Positions 19,406 through 28,066 of a stretch of DNA of 64,000 bases are shown here, one piece after another. The position numbers were made by a program, and so were the translations under genes. The notes under the pieces are model-generated. The model saw only the letters and a list, made by a program, of their open reading frames with translations, had not been told where the DNA came from and did not search any database. This DNA is from Winogradskyella psychrotolerans (GTDB lineage Bacteria; Bacteroidota; Bacteroidia; Flavobacteriales; Flavobacteriaceae). Positions within the stretch are counted from its first letter, which is position 1. Every line of letters starts with the position of its first letter. The stretch lies in the NCBI RefSeq assembly GCF_018860565.1, contig NZ_JAHKPS010000013.1, positions 122,413-186,412 of the forward strand, given 5' to 3'.

Positions 19406-20239
19406 TTACAATTTAAGTAGCTTACGTAATGAAGAAGAGTCTTTCTTTTTTTCTAGTTTGTGAGTTCTACTTTTACGACGAGATGTTTTTTCAATGGTTT
19501 TTAAAGATGTGTTATCTTTTATTACTTCAACCTGTCCTATTTTTGAAACATTAGCAATAGTACCACCTGCTTTTTTATCTGAAAGCGCACGTAACCTAGC
19601 TACTTCTACATCATAATCGCCTATGTATATCTTATCGTAGAGCGCAACGGCTGCACTAAAATTTTCTTGTTCTTCGTATATAGAAGCCAATAACAACAAT
19701 TCGTGTCTCGTTGCCTTCTCATTTTCTTTATTAGGATTAACTTCTAAACTTTTAAGAACATCAGCTTCAGATGCTTTAATATTTCCTAAATTAAATTGTA
19801 ACTGAGCGCGCATAAAATAAGCCATTGCGTTTGGTGTTAAAGCGACCATTTGATTGTACTTTTCTAAATCACTTTCTTTTGCGTTTTCTCGCGCAATTAA
19901 TTTTTGACTGGTTCTTTGGTAATCGAGGTGTTTAAAATATACATCACAGCTATAAATTAATTCGTATTGCATTGCAAATAGTAATGCTTTTCGAGCTAAC
20001 TGGCCTTTATAATATTTTTTACTGACATCTGGTTCTACAATTTCTGCATCAATTTGTGCAGCATATTTAGGAAGCGTCTCCCTTAAACACGCTTTAAATG
20101 TATTTTCTGTAAGTGTACGTTTTAGACTTTCTTCCTCTAAACAAGAGCACACATCTGCCCTAAAAGCAGCCTTATAAGTTTGGGCATTTACAGACAGAAG
20201 ACCAAAACAAAATATTACAAACGCGATATAAGAATTCAT
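19406..20239 (-). CDS. Exported TPR-like protein
   Basis: 277 residues with a signal peptide (1-19, ending SVNAQT). Next comes a Cys-containing segment (DVCSCLEEESLKRTL ... FKACLRETLP), then helical repeats resembling two or three TPR units (about 130-225; NAMAYFMRAQLQFNLGN, LLLLASIYEEQENFSAA). The C-terminal 45 residues are very basic and Ser-rich (RRKSRTHKLEKKKDSS). It may act as a periplasmic scaffold; no family is recognised. It sits 12 bases after the next upstream gene and is probably co-transcribed. Confidence 0.82.
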   Translation of the reverse strand: MNSYIAFVIFCFGLLSVNAQTYKAAFRADVCSCLEEESLKRTLTENTFKACLRETLPKYAAQIDAEIVEPDVSKKYYKGQLARKALLFAMQYELIYSCDVYFKHLDYQRTSQKLIARENAKESDLEKYNQMVALTPNAMAYFMRAQLQFNLGNIKASEADVLKSLEVNPNKENEKATRHELLLLASIYEEQENFSAAVALYDKIYIGDYDVEVARLRALSDKKAGGTIANVSKIGQVEVIKDNTSLKTIEKTSRRKSRTHKLEKKKDSSSLRKLLKL

Positions 20240-20251
20240 AGATATTGGTTT

Positions 20252-20683
20252 TTAATTATCTTCATCATCTTCTGTTCCCATGAAATAAGCTTTTACAGAA
20301 AGCATACAAAACCTCAATGCCTTTTTTGTTCTATTTAAATTAAAGGTAGCTTTTGCTTGTTTCATAAAAGGAGCATCGCTAATCGCTTCTGCTATATCTG
20401 GCACTTCCTGCCAAAGACTATCCGCATCTCTTTCTGCACGCTCCATTAATTCATCTTCAATTTCTGCAGGCACTTCTACACCTACTTTTGTTAAACTATC
20501 ATACACAAAAACTTTATGATACAATTCAAAAGAATGCTTTACAAAATTATCTACACTTGTTATTTTAGATTTTCGTTTTGGTGGTTTAATTCGTTTATCT
20601 TGAGACCAAACATTCATTGGCATAAAAAGACCTATAAACAAGCCTATAGAAATATAACGAGACAACTTACGGATTGATTTCAT
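20252..20683 (-). CDS. Small exported protein of unknown function
   Basis: 143 residues. A signal peptide (about 1-27, ending MNVWSQ) follows a basic N-terminus. The mature chain is short, charged and helical (RIKPPKRKSKITSVDNF, then VPAEIEDELMERAERDADSL) and ends in GTEDDEDN. No domain is recognised. It lies 12 bases upstream of the TPR-like protein gene and 46 bases downstream of the lipoprotein gene, all on the same strand. Confidence 0.75.
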   Translation of the reverse strand: MKSIRKLSRYISIGLFIGLFMPMNVWSQDKRIKPPKRKSKITSVDNFVKHSFELYHKVFVYDSLTKVGVEVPAEIEDELMERAERDADSLWQEVPDIAEAISDAPFMKQAKATFNLNRTKKALRFCMLSVKAYFMGTEDDEDN

Positions 20684-20729
20684 AAAGTATATATTACTGC
20701 GTTATTACATGATTTTTGAAATTTCATTT

Positions 20730-21257
20730 TCAATCATAATTGATTGTACCATTCATAGTTAAAATAGTTCCTGTATCTACATTAATAACAGTGGTGTCAT
20801 CAAACTTCACTTCTTTTGCGACTTTATCTGTACTAAACCCTACACCACAATCCGTATTATCTGCGGCACTTGTTGGAGGTGTAGAACATACATACCTATA
20901 CTCTTCACCATTTTTAAGAATAGTCATTGAAATTGTTTTATCAACAACAGCATTATCATCAAACTCTGCTGCAACAATGATAAAACCATTAGAAAAATCG
21001 GTTGGATTAGGCACACCATTTTCAAAGGTTGTATTTTCATCTGCAAGCACCACAGAACTTGAAGTTCCTGTTGAGCCTAAAGCATCTGCATTAATATTTC
21101 CAACGGTTAAAGTGCTGCCTATTTCAGAAGTATCTGGTCCAGACAACTGAATAATTCCATAAACAGCATTACCTCCTGAACTATCATCGCTACTTGAGCA
21201 GCTTACAGTTAGCAAAACAATTAAGGCGATGTTTAGAATACTACGTTTTGTTTTCAT
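20730..21257 (-). CDS. Lipoprotein of unknown function
   Basis: 175 residues. The lipobox ends in LTVSC, with the acceptor Cys at residue 20, followed by SSSDDSSGG, a Ser/Asp-rich linker typical of Bacteroidetes surface lipoproteins. The mature part is beta-rich with many Thr and Gly (STLTVGNINADAL, VDTGTILTMNGTINYD). It is the first gene of the 17.0-21.3 kb cluster and faces the LytS/LytTR genes across 169 bases. That shared region contains a match to the LytTR binding site (21335-21364). Confidence 0.8.
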   Translation of the reverse strand: MKTKRSILNIALIVLLTVSCSSSDDSSGGNAVYGIIQLSGPDTSEIGSTLTVGNINADALGSTGTSSSVVLADENTTFENGVPNPTDFSNGFIIVAAEFDDNAVVDKTISMTILKNGEEYRYVCSTPPTSAADNTDCGVGFSTDKVAKEVKFDDTTVINVDTGTILTMNGTINYD

Positions 21258-21322
21258 TATTTTTTGAATTATTAATAAGTTAATTACATCTAAAGGAATA
21301 ACTATTTATAGTTATAGGCTAT

Positions 21323-21344
21323 AACCAACCTATTATCGTTGGTT
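21323..21344. repeat. Inverted repeat AACCAAC-N8-GTTGGTT
   Basis: A perfect 7-bp inverted repeat (21323-21329 and 21338-21344) overlapping the first half of the LytTR direct repeat, in the divergent region between the lipoprotein gene and the kinase gene. Confidence 0.6.
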
Positions 21345-21364
21345 TTGAATTTATTAACGTTGAT
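21335..21364 (+). promoter_or_regulatory. Candidate LytTR binding site
   Basis: Two direct 9-mers, ATCGTTGGT (21335-21343) and AACGTTGAT (21356-21364), are separated by 12 bases (period 21). The published family consensus, as I recall it, is [TA][AC][CA]GTTN[AG][TG]-N12/13-the same. The second copy fits fully and the first misses one position. The site lies 62 bases before the kinase gene that is followed by a LytTR regulator. Confidence 0.6.
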
Positions 21365-21426
21365 TTTGTAGCTTATTTTCAACAATTAATTACTATTTTT
21401 AAGCCAGCTATTAACTAAATCACTAG

Positions 21427-23202
21427 ATGAAAACATTACTGACTACCATCTTTTTACTAATTTCCACGTTTTGTTTTTCACAGAATAAAATGATTGATTC
21501 GTTAGAGAATTTAATTCAGAATTACAAAAACAAAGACACCACTTATGTGAACTTAAGAATTAAGTATGTTGCAAGAAAAATGTTTTTAACTCCTGCTGAT
21601 ACCACATGGACAACTTATGTTAATAAAACATTAGCGATTTCTAAACAACTTAATTACCCCAAAGGCATTGCCATTTCTTATAACAATTTAGGAATTATAA
21701 ACCATTACTTCTTGTCTGATCCTTTAGAAGGCTTAAACTATTACCAAAAGAGTTATGCCATTTTTGAAAAAGAACAGAAATTTAAAAAATATGAGGTTGG
21801 TGTACTTACCAATATCGGACTTATATATTATGAGCAACAAGAATATGACAAAGCCCTAAAAAGTTTTAAAACGCTATTAATTAATCCTGAAAACAAAAGT
21901 AAATTCAGTACACAGTTTTATATTGGCAATATCTATGGAGATCAAAAAAAATTAGATTCTTCTATCTATTATTATAAAAAAGCACTTGTAGGTGCAGAAC
22001 AAAATAAGCACACAATATTTATTGCAAACATAAAAACCAATTTAAGTATTGTACAAGCTAATGCTGGATTTTTGGAAGACGCATTAACAAGTACTAATGA
22101 AAGTTTAGATTTAATAGAACAACACAATATTGAAGGCTTACGCGTCACTGCTTACACAAATGCAGCCGAAGTACATTTACAAAATAAGAATATTGAAAAA
22201 GCCGAATATTACGCCACTAACAGTTTAAAATTAAATGAAGCCTTAAATAGTTTATCGACACAAAACACGGCTCTTAAAACTTTAGCTAATGTGTATGCCG
22301 AAAAAGGAGATTATAAAAACGCATTACTCACCTACCAAAAACATATTGTTTTAAGAGATAGCTTGATAAATGCAGATCGAAAACTTGAAATATCTCGAAA
22401 AGAAATTCAATACGAAGCCGACAAACATAAAGCTATTTCTGAAATCGAAATTGAACGTCAAAAATCCATCAAAAACGCCTCGCTTATTGGCGGTTCCGGA
22501 TTAGTTCTAGCCTCTTTAATCGGGTTTGTATTATACAGAAGAAAGCAAGAAGCCGTTTCAAAATCTAAGGAAGCCGAATTTAACGCAAAGGTGTCTGATA
22601 CCGAATTAAAAGCCTTACGCTCGCAAATGAATCCGCATTTTATCTTTAATTCGCTTAACTCAATTGGTGATTATATTTTAAAAAATGACACACAATCTGC
22701 AAGCGACTACCTGAGTAAATTTGCCAAGCTAATGCGTCTCACTTTAGAAAATTCAGAAAAAAAAGAAATCCTTTTAAGTGACGATATTTCTTTGCTTAAA
22801 ACCTATATGGATATTGAACGTAAACGCTTCAACTCTAAATTTAATTATACTATTACTATAGATCCTAACCTTGATGCTGAAAACATTTTAGTACCACCAA
22901 TGATTCTCCAACCGTTTATTGAAAATAGTATTATTCATGGTTTAGCACAAAAAGAGGGTGTTGGACTTATAAACATTTCTTTTAAAACAGAAAAAAACAT
23001 GCTTATTTGTAGTGTTGACGATAATGGTATTGGCCGTAAAAAAGCCACTTCAGCTAATAACAAATCTATAGGAATGGCAATTACCAAAAGCAGGATTGAA
23101 ATAATTAACAAACTCAAAAACACCAATGGCACTGTTGAAATTATTGACAAAACCGAAGGCACAAGAATAGATGTTTCACTACCAATAGAACTGGCATTTT
23201 AG
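21427..23202 (+). CDS. LytS-type sensor histidine kinase with TPRs
   Basis: 591 residues. A signal peptide (1-18, ending CFSQN) is followed by about six TPR units in the periplasm (about 70-320), a coiled-coil segment, and one membrane segment (about 350-371). The cytoplasmic His_kinase domain has the phospho-His in SQMNPHFIFNSLNS (about 403) and a HATPase with PFIENSIIHG (about 497) and DDNGIG. This class pairs with LytTR regulators, and such a gene follows after one base. It is probably autoregulated through the site at 21335-21364, which is inference. Confidence 0.93.
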   Translation: MKTLLTTIFLLISTFCFSQNKMIDSLENLIQNYKNKDTTYVNLRIKYVARKMFLTPADTTWTTYVNKTLAISKQLNYPKGIAISYNNLGIINHYFLSDPLEGLNYYQKSYAIFEKEQKFKKYEVGVLTNIGLIYYEQQEYDKALKSFKTLLINPENKSKFSTQFYIGNIYGDQKKLDSSIYYYKKALVGAEQNKHTIFIANIKTNLSIVQANAGFLEDALTSTNESLDLIEQHNIEGLRVTAYTNAAEVHLQNKNIEKAEYYATNSLKLNEALNSLSTQNTALKTLANVYAEKGDYKNALLTYQKHIVLRDSLINADRKLEISRKEIQYEADKHKAISEIEIERQKSIKNASLIGGSGLVLASLIGFVLYRRKQEAVSKSKEAEFNAKVSDTELKALRSQMNPHFIFNSLNSIGDYILKNDTQSASDYLSKFAKLMRLTLENSEKKEILLSDDISLLKTYMDIERKRFNSKFNYTITIDPNLDAENILVPPMILQPFIENSIIHGLAQKEGVGLINISFKTEKNMLICSVDDNGIGRKKATSANNKSIGMAITKSRIEIINKLKNTNGTVEIIDKTEGTRIDVSLPIELAF

Positions 23203-23203
23203 C

Positions 23204-23938
23204 ATGATAAAAACTATAATCATAGATGATGAAGCTCATTGCTCAGACCGTATTTTAAGCCTTACCAAACAACACCCAAACACGTTTAATATACTTGCTG
23301 TAATTGACACCGTAGATGACGCTCTAAAAATGGTACCGCAATTACAACCCGATTTGGTGTTTTTAGATATTAAAATCCATGATAAAACAGGGTTTGATTT
23401 TTTACAAGAATTAAATGATGTAAACTTTAAAATAATATTTACGACCGCTTTTGACAATTACGCTATTAAAGCCTTCAAATTTAGCGCATTCGATTATTTA
23501 TTAAAACCTATAGATTCTGACGATTTTAATCATGCTATTACACGTTTAAAATCAGATTTATTACATCAAAATATGGGACAGCAACTTCAAAATTTGTTTA
23601 AAAACCTAAAACCAGACCAAAAGAAAGTTATTACCATTCCCTCATTAACAGGATTTGAAACTTTAAAAGTTGAAGATATTATTCATTTAGAAGCCGACAC
23701 TAGTTACACACATATTTTCACAAAAGAAGGTAAATCAATGGTCTCAAAACCTATAAAATTCTACGAGGATTTATTAGGCGACAATGCATTTTTTAAAACT
23801 CATAAATCACATTTAATAAATATAGATCACGTTAAAAAATACTATAAAGGCAAACAGAGTTATGTACTAATGTCTAATGACGCACAAGTTCCAATTTCGG
23901 TAAGACGCAAAGATGAATTTTTAAAACACTTTACTTAA
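23204..23938 (+). CDS. LytTR-family response regulator (partner of upstream kinase)
   Basis: 244 residues. The receiver domain has IIDDEAHCSDRI and the phospho-acceptor Asp in LVFLDIKIHDKTGFDF (about residue 57), then KAFKFSAFDYLLKPID. The LytTR domain (about 145-244) has IIHLEADTSYTHIFTKEG and FFKTHKSHLINIDHVK. It is directly behind the LytS-type kinase. Its last 8 bases overlap the convergent YihY gene. LytTR proteins bind paired direct repeats, of which one candidate lies upstream of the operon. Confidence 0.94.
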   Translation: MIKTIIIDDEAHCSDRILSLTKQHPNTFNILAVIDTVDDALKMVPQLQPDLVFLDIKIHDKTGFDFLQELNDVNFKIIFTTAFDNYAIKAFKFSAFDYLLKPIDSDDFNHAITRLKSDLLHQNMGQQLQNLFKNLKPDQKKVITIPSLTGFETLKVEDIIHLEADTSYTHIFTKEGKSMVSKPIKFYEDLLGDNAFFKTHKSHLINIDHVKKYYKGKQSYVLMSNDAQVPISVRRKDEFLKHFT

Positions 23939-24911
23939 CTAATTCTTCAACCTCCTTCTGTTTAATTTCTTTTCTAGCTCTTGGATGTTTTCTTAAAAAT
24001 TGAAGTGAAGCATTTAATTCATACCCTAATAATAATATATTAGAATTCAGCCATAAATAAAGTAACAAAATCAACAGCGCACCGATAGAACCATAAAGTT
24101 CATTGTATTTTGAAAAATTTTCTATATAAATCGCGAATAAAAACGACGTTAACATAATTAATAATGTGGTGAGCAACGCACCAACGGAAAAAAACTTAGA
24201 TGCCTTTCCTTCTCTAGTCCCAAAATAATATAATGTAGCTGTTGCTAAATACGTCATAATAACAAAAAACAAATATTTTGCAAAGATGATCCAACCTGCA
24301 CCTTCTGAAATAGCATGACCACTTATACCTTCATACAACGGTTTAAGCACATATATTTGAAAATATCCAAATACGGCAACAGTTAACAATAAAAGAAATG
24401 CAAGAATTAAAGCCACACCAATAGCAAATATGTATTGCTTAAATACATTTCGATACAATTGTTTATGATATGATGTTTCAAAACCAGAAAACACAGCGTT
24501 TACACCATTTGCCATTAAAAAAACAGAAAGTAAAAATATAGAAGAGATAAGACCTCCACTTGTATTACTACTCATATCTTGAAAAATACTATCAATAAAA
24601 AACTCGGAGGTTTGAGGTGGTAAAATTGAATTTAAGAAATCTAAAAAATCCTCTCGAAATCCAACGATAGGTATATGCGGTATAACAATAATTACAAAAA
24701 GTAAAAACGGAAAAATTGCGGTAAAAAAACTAAAAGCTATAGCACTTGCTCTAGTGGTTAAGGCTCCATTAATTATTCCCATAATATAAAGCTCTAACAA
24801 ATCGTATACAGATAGGCCTTCAAATCCTGGTAACTTAATCTGCTTAAAAAAGCGCACAATTAAATTTAGAACCGGAATTTTATCTAATTTATCTTCTATA
24901 TGTTTTGACAT
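23931..24911 (-). CDS. YihY/BrkB-family membrane protein
   Basis: 326 residues with six membrane segments spread over about 45-300 and the family pattern GALTTRASAIAFSFFTAIFP in segment 1, WIIFAKYLFF in the middle and LYGSIGALLILLLYLW near the end. The family (once called ribonuclease BN, wrongly) consists of inner membrane proteins of uncertain transport role. It overlaps the end of the convergent LytTR gene by 8 bases. nadC lies 72 bases upstream on the same strand. Confidence 0.92.
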   Translation of the reverse strand: MSKHIEDKLDKIPVLNLIVRFFKQIKLPGFEGLSVYDLLELYIMGIINGALTTRASAIAFSFFTAIFPFLLFVIIVIPHIPIVGFREDFLDFLNSILPPQTSEFFIDSIFQDMSSNTSGGLISSIFLLSVFLMANGVNAVFSGFETSYHKQLYRNVFKQYIFAIGVALILAFLLLLTVAVFGYFQIYVLKPLYEGISGHAISEGAGWIIFAKYLFFVIMTYLATATLYYFGTREGKASKFFSVGALLTTLLIMLTSFLFAIYIENFSKYNELYGSIGALLILLLYLWLNSNILLLGYELNASLQFLRKHPRARKEIKQKEVEELVK

Positions 24912-24982
24912 TATTTAGCTTTTAGCTATTGGCCGTTAGCCCATGTTTATCACTCAAACTGTTTTACGCACTACTTACTAAA

Positions 24983-25840
24983 TTATACCGCCTTTAGGCT
25001 TAAATCTTTATTGTAAACTGAATGTGTTAATGCACCTGAAGATATATAGTCTACACCACATTCTGCATATTTTCTAACTGTATTTTCATTAATTCCTCCA
25101 GAAGACTCTGTTAAACATTGGTCTCCAATTAGCTTTACAGCTTTACGAGTATCTTCATAATTAAAGTTATCAATTAGAATTCGGTAAACACCACCACAAT
25201 CTAATATTTCTTTAATTTCTTCTAAATTTCTAGCCTCAACAATAATTTTTAAATCACGATTTGTATCTTTTAGATATTGCTTAGTTTGGTTAATTGCTTT
25301 TGCTACTCCACCTGCAAAATCAATATGGTTATCTTTTAACATAATCATATCGTATAAAGCAAATCTATGATTTTCTCCACCTCCTATTTTCACAGCCCAT
25401 TTTTCTAAAGCTCTAATACCTGGAGTGGTTTTTCGAGTATCTAAAATTTTTGTTCCAGTACCTTCTAATAAATCTACAAATTCTCTAGTTTTTGTAGCTA
25501 TGGCACTCATACGTTGCATAGCATTCAACACTAAACGCTCTGCTTTAAGAATAGATTGTGATGCACCTTCTACATAAAACACAATATCTCCATGTTTTAC
25601 TTTTTGACCATCTTCAATTAATGTCTCCACTTTCATGTTCTCATCAACATAGGCAAAAACTTGCTTTGCAAATTCAACTCCTGCAATAATACCTTTGTCT
25701 TTTACTAGTAATTTAGCTTTTCCTTGAGCAGAAGCAGGAATACATGCTAAAGAACTATGGTCGCCATCACCAACATCTTCTCTAATGGCATTAGCTATTA
25801 TCAATTCTATTTCTTTATCAAACTGTGCTTTTGAAATCAT
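24983..25840 (-). CDS. nadC: Nicotinate-nucleotide pyrophosphorylase, carboxylating
   Basis: 285 residues from start MISKAQFDKEIELII at 25840. An in-frame extension to 25891 adds 17 hydrophobic residues that the family lacks. It converts quinolinate and PRPP to nicotinate mononucleotide in de novo NAD synthesis. Signatures are NAIREDVGDGDHSS near the N-terminus, LNAMQRMSAIATKT, KILDTRKTTPGIR (Arg/Lys phosphate binding) and ESSGGINENTV. nadA and nadB are not in the window. yihY lies downstream on the same strand. Confidence 0.96.
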   Translation of the reverse strand: MISKAQFDKEIELIIANAIREDVGDGDHSSLACIPASAQGKAKLLVKDKGIIAGVEFAKQVFAYVDENMKVETLIEDGQKVKHGDIVFYVEGASQSILKAERLVLNAMQRMSAIATKTREFVDLLEGTGTKILDTRKTTPGIRALEKWAVKIGGGENHRFALYDMIMLKDNHIDFAGGVAKAINQTKQYLKDTNRDLKIIVEARNLEEIKEILDCGGVYRILIDNFNYEDTRKAVKLIGDQCLTESSGGINENTVRKYAECGVDYISSGALTHSVYNKDLSLKAV

Positions 25841-25979
25841 CTGAATACATATTTGTTGTAAAAATAGGAATTGAAAGGTAAAAAATATCAAAAAGTAAAT
25901 GTCAAATTATAAAGAGGCAAACTTTTTGAATGCTTTTAAATCCTTAAATTTGAAATTTAATTAGGCAAATTTTGCCACC

Positions 25980-26026
25980 TCGAGCGCAGTCGAGAGGTCA
26001 TTAAACCAGGTCTCGACTGCGCTCGA
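25980..26026. repeat. 16-bp perfect inverted repeat before rlmH
   Basis: TCGAGCGCAGTCGAGA (25980-25995) and TCTCGACTGCGCTCGA (26011-26026) with a 15-base spacer. It is strikingly GC-rich for this genome and resembles CGACTGCGCTCG-type dispersed palindromes that I recall from other flavobacterial genomes. It ends 12 bases before the rlmH start, so it would form a strong stem in the mRNA leader. A -7-like box, TAAATTTG, lies at 25945-25952. Confidence 0.85.
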
Positions 26027-26038
26027 CCAGACACTACA

Positions 26039-26512
26039 ATGCAAATAAAACTTATAGCCATAGGTAAAACCGACAATAAAAACTTAATTGCTTTAATTGC
26101 TGATTATTCAAAACGTTTAGGGCATTATATAAAATTTGAATTTGATATTATTCCAGATTTAAAAAAGGTTAAAAATTTATCTGAAGCACAACAAAAGGAA
26201 AAAGAAGGCGAATTAATTTTAGCAAAAACGCAAACTTCTGATGTTTTAATTTTGTTAGATGAAAATGGGAAACAATTAGATTCCGTAGCGTTTTCGAATT
26301 ACTTACAAAAACATATGAATTCTGGAATAAAAACCTTAATCTTTGTTATTGGTGGACCTTATGGATTTTCGGATGCCGTTTACCTTAGAGCTAACGGAAA
26401 ATTAAGCTTATCTAAAATGACATTTTCGCATCAAATGGTACGTTTGTTCTTTATAGAACAATTGTACAGAGGGTTTACAATCCTTAGAAATGAACCCTAT
26501 CATCACCGCTAA
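26039..26512 (+). CDS. rlmH: 23S rRNA (pseudouridine1915-N3)-methyltransferase
   Basis: 157 residues, the full family length. It is a SPOUT methyltransferase of the 70S ribosome with the knot residues in LIFVIGGPYGF and the conserved LSLSKMTFSHQMVRLFFIEQ and YRGFTILRNEPYHHR C-terminus. It methylates pseudouridine 1915 in helix 69 using S-adenosylmethionine. It is a single gene preceded by an unusual 16-bp inverted repeat. Confidence 0.97.
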   Translation: MQIKLIAIGKTDNKNLIALIADYSKRLGHYIKFEFDIIPDLKKVKNLSEAQQKEKEGELILAKTQTSDVLILLDENGKQLDSVAFSNYLQKHMNSGIKTLIFVIGGPYGFSDAVYLRANGKLSLSKMTFSHQMVRLFFIEQLYRGFTILRNEPYHHR

Positions 26513-26555
26513 AAACTATAAACCCTCTGGTATTAAACGTCGAAACGTTTTTCAA

Positions 26556-26855
26556 TTAGTGTGTTTTATAAACTTCTTTACGTTTTTTAAGTTGTCTTGT
26601 TAAATCGTTAATCGTTTCATTCATTGCCATTTCATAATTTTTCTCGTTCGATTTCGCAAAAATACGTGGCCCAGGCAAGCTTAATTCTATATTACAAATC
26701 TTACCTGTTTCATGATCTTTTTCATCATGTTTAAAATATACTTGTGCTGAAATTAGAAACTCGAATTTATTTGCTAATTTTTCTAATTTTTCTGTTGTTA
26801 ATGCTGAAAGTGTCTCACTTACATCAATGTTTACATATTGAAAATTTACCGTCAT
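26556..26855 (-). CDS. hpf: Short-form ribosome hibernation promoting factor
   Basis: 99 residues, the short form without the C-terminal dimerisation domain. The S30AE fold is visible in VNFQYVNIDVSETLSALTTE, KLANKFEFLISAQVYFKHDE and the conserved basic C-terminus (DLTRQLKKRKEVYK). It binds the decoding centre of idle ribosomes in stationary phase. A short hairpin AAACGT-CGAA-ACGTTT (26535-26550) lies between it and rlmH and is a weak terminator candidate. Confidence 0.92.
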   Translation of the reverse strand: MTVNFQYVNIDVSETLSALTTEKLEKLANKFEFLISAQVYFKHDEKDHETGKICNIELSLPGPRIFAKSNEKNYEMAMNETINDLTRQLKKRKEVYKTH

Positions 26856-27016
26856 AATCTATCTTATTTTAATGAATTATTCTTTTCACTAAGATACAAG
26901 ATTTAGTCAAATCCATGACTGATAATTATCATAATATATTGATAAAATTTTTAATTTATTTTGAAAAAACATATAAAATAAAGTAAATGAATTCCTATTG
27001 CTTAATCTACAAGAAA

Positions 27017-27973
27017 TTACTTTTGTTTAATCTTATAACCAATAGCTAATTTTGCTTTTGTAAGGTTTAATCCGTAGTTATTACCATAATCAAAATCTGT
27101 ATTATACGAACCATTATTATAGGTTAGACTAACATAAAACTGTTTAAAATTATAACTTAAACCTATTAAAAAATCTAATTTATATAACATTGGACTAGAA
27201 GGCATATAACTTCCTGTTTGTGTAGTGATTTTTTTACTTACCAAACCAATTCCTGGCATTACATTTACCGTTGCAGTAATATCTTCTGGAAGTTTAAAAT
27301 ATGAAATAAGTCCACCCAAAACTCCAAATGCTAAACCTTGATACCTTTTAATATTTCCACGGTCATTAAAATAAGAACTGGTTGATTCATCTAAAACACT
27401 AGAATTTGCAGAAAAGTAATCAAAACCTGCAAAAGCCCCTATTCCTCCAGTTATATAAATATCTTTATTTCGTTTTTCAAACAAGCCTGCTTTTAAAAGC
27501 GCATAAGAAAACTCTATATCATCAAACGTGTACAAAGAATTGAAACCAACACTTACAGAACGTATATCATTTCTAAAAGTGGTAGGTTCGTTAAAATCAT
27601 TTTTAACATTAAAACCCCTGTAGGTTTGTGCATAAACATTGACGTAGTATTGATCCTTTAAAATAGTAGTCCCCTGTAAATCAAACTTTTTTGTTTCTTC
27701 TTTATTTGAATTTTTAATATTAAATGCAATATCAACTATAACTTTACTATTTGCAAAACCGACACCCAAACCATATCTATTATTGGGCACAAACTTTACT
27801 TTAGAATCATCATCTTTTATACTGAATTTATTAACTTTAAAATTGGAAAACACACGAATAGAATAATTTTCAATATCTCTATCAATAAGTAAAGAATCTA
27901 AATCCTCAATATCTTGTGCGTTTAGAGCCAAGAAACTAAAACAAAAAACTAAAAGTAAATAAAGCCTTATCAT
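27017..27973 (-). CDS. Outer-membrane beta-barrel protein, DUF4421-like
   Basis: 318 residues with a signal peptide (1-19, ending ALNAQD). The remaining sequence shows alternating hydrophobic strands with aromatic girdle residues, many Gly and Asn turns, and a C-terminal strand ending KLAIGYKIKQK. The pattern FVPNNRYGLGVGFANSKV after the first strand is typical of DUF4421 barrels; the family name is recalled. Function unknown. It is a single gene, divergent from rdgB. Confidence 0.8.
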   Translation of the reverse strand: MIRLYLLLVFCFSFLALNAQDIEDLDSLLIDRDIENYSIRVFSNFKVNKFSIKDDDSKVKFVPNNRYGLGVGFANSKVIVDIAFNIKNSNKEETKKFDLQGTTILKDQYYVNVYAQTYRGFNVKNDFNEPTTFRNDIRSVSVGFNSLYTFDDIEFSYALLKAGLFEKRNKDIYITGGIGAFAGFDYFSANSSVLDESTSSYFNDRGNIKRYQGLAFGVLGGLISYFKLPEDITATVNVMPGIGLVSKKITTQTGSYMPSSPMLYKLDFLIGLSYNFKQFYVSLTYNNGSYNTDFDYGNNYGLNLTKAKLAIGYKIKQK

Positions 27974-28066
27974 TACAGTGATGTTAAAATGTTTTATTTT
28001 GACAAATGAGATTAAAATAGATTTCTATTTTTACAAAAGCTAAATTACATTAAATAAGACCACCAT

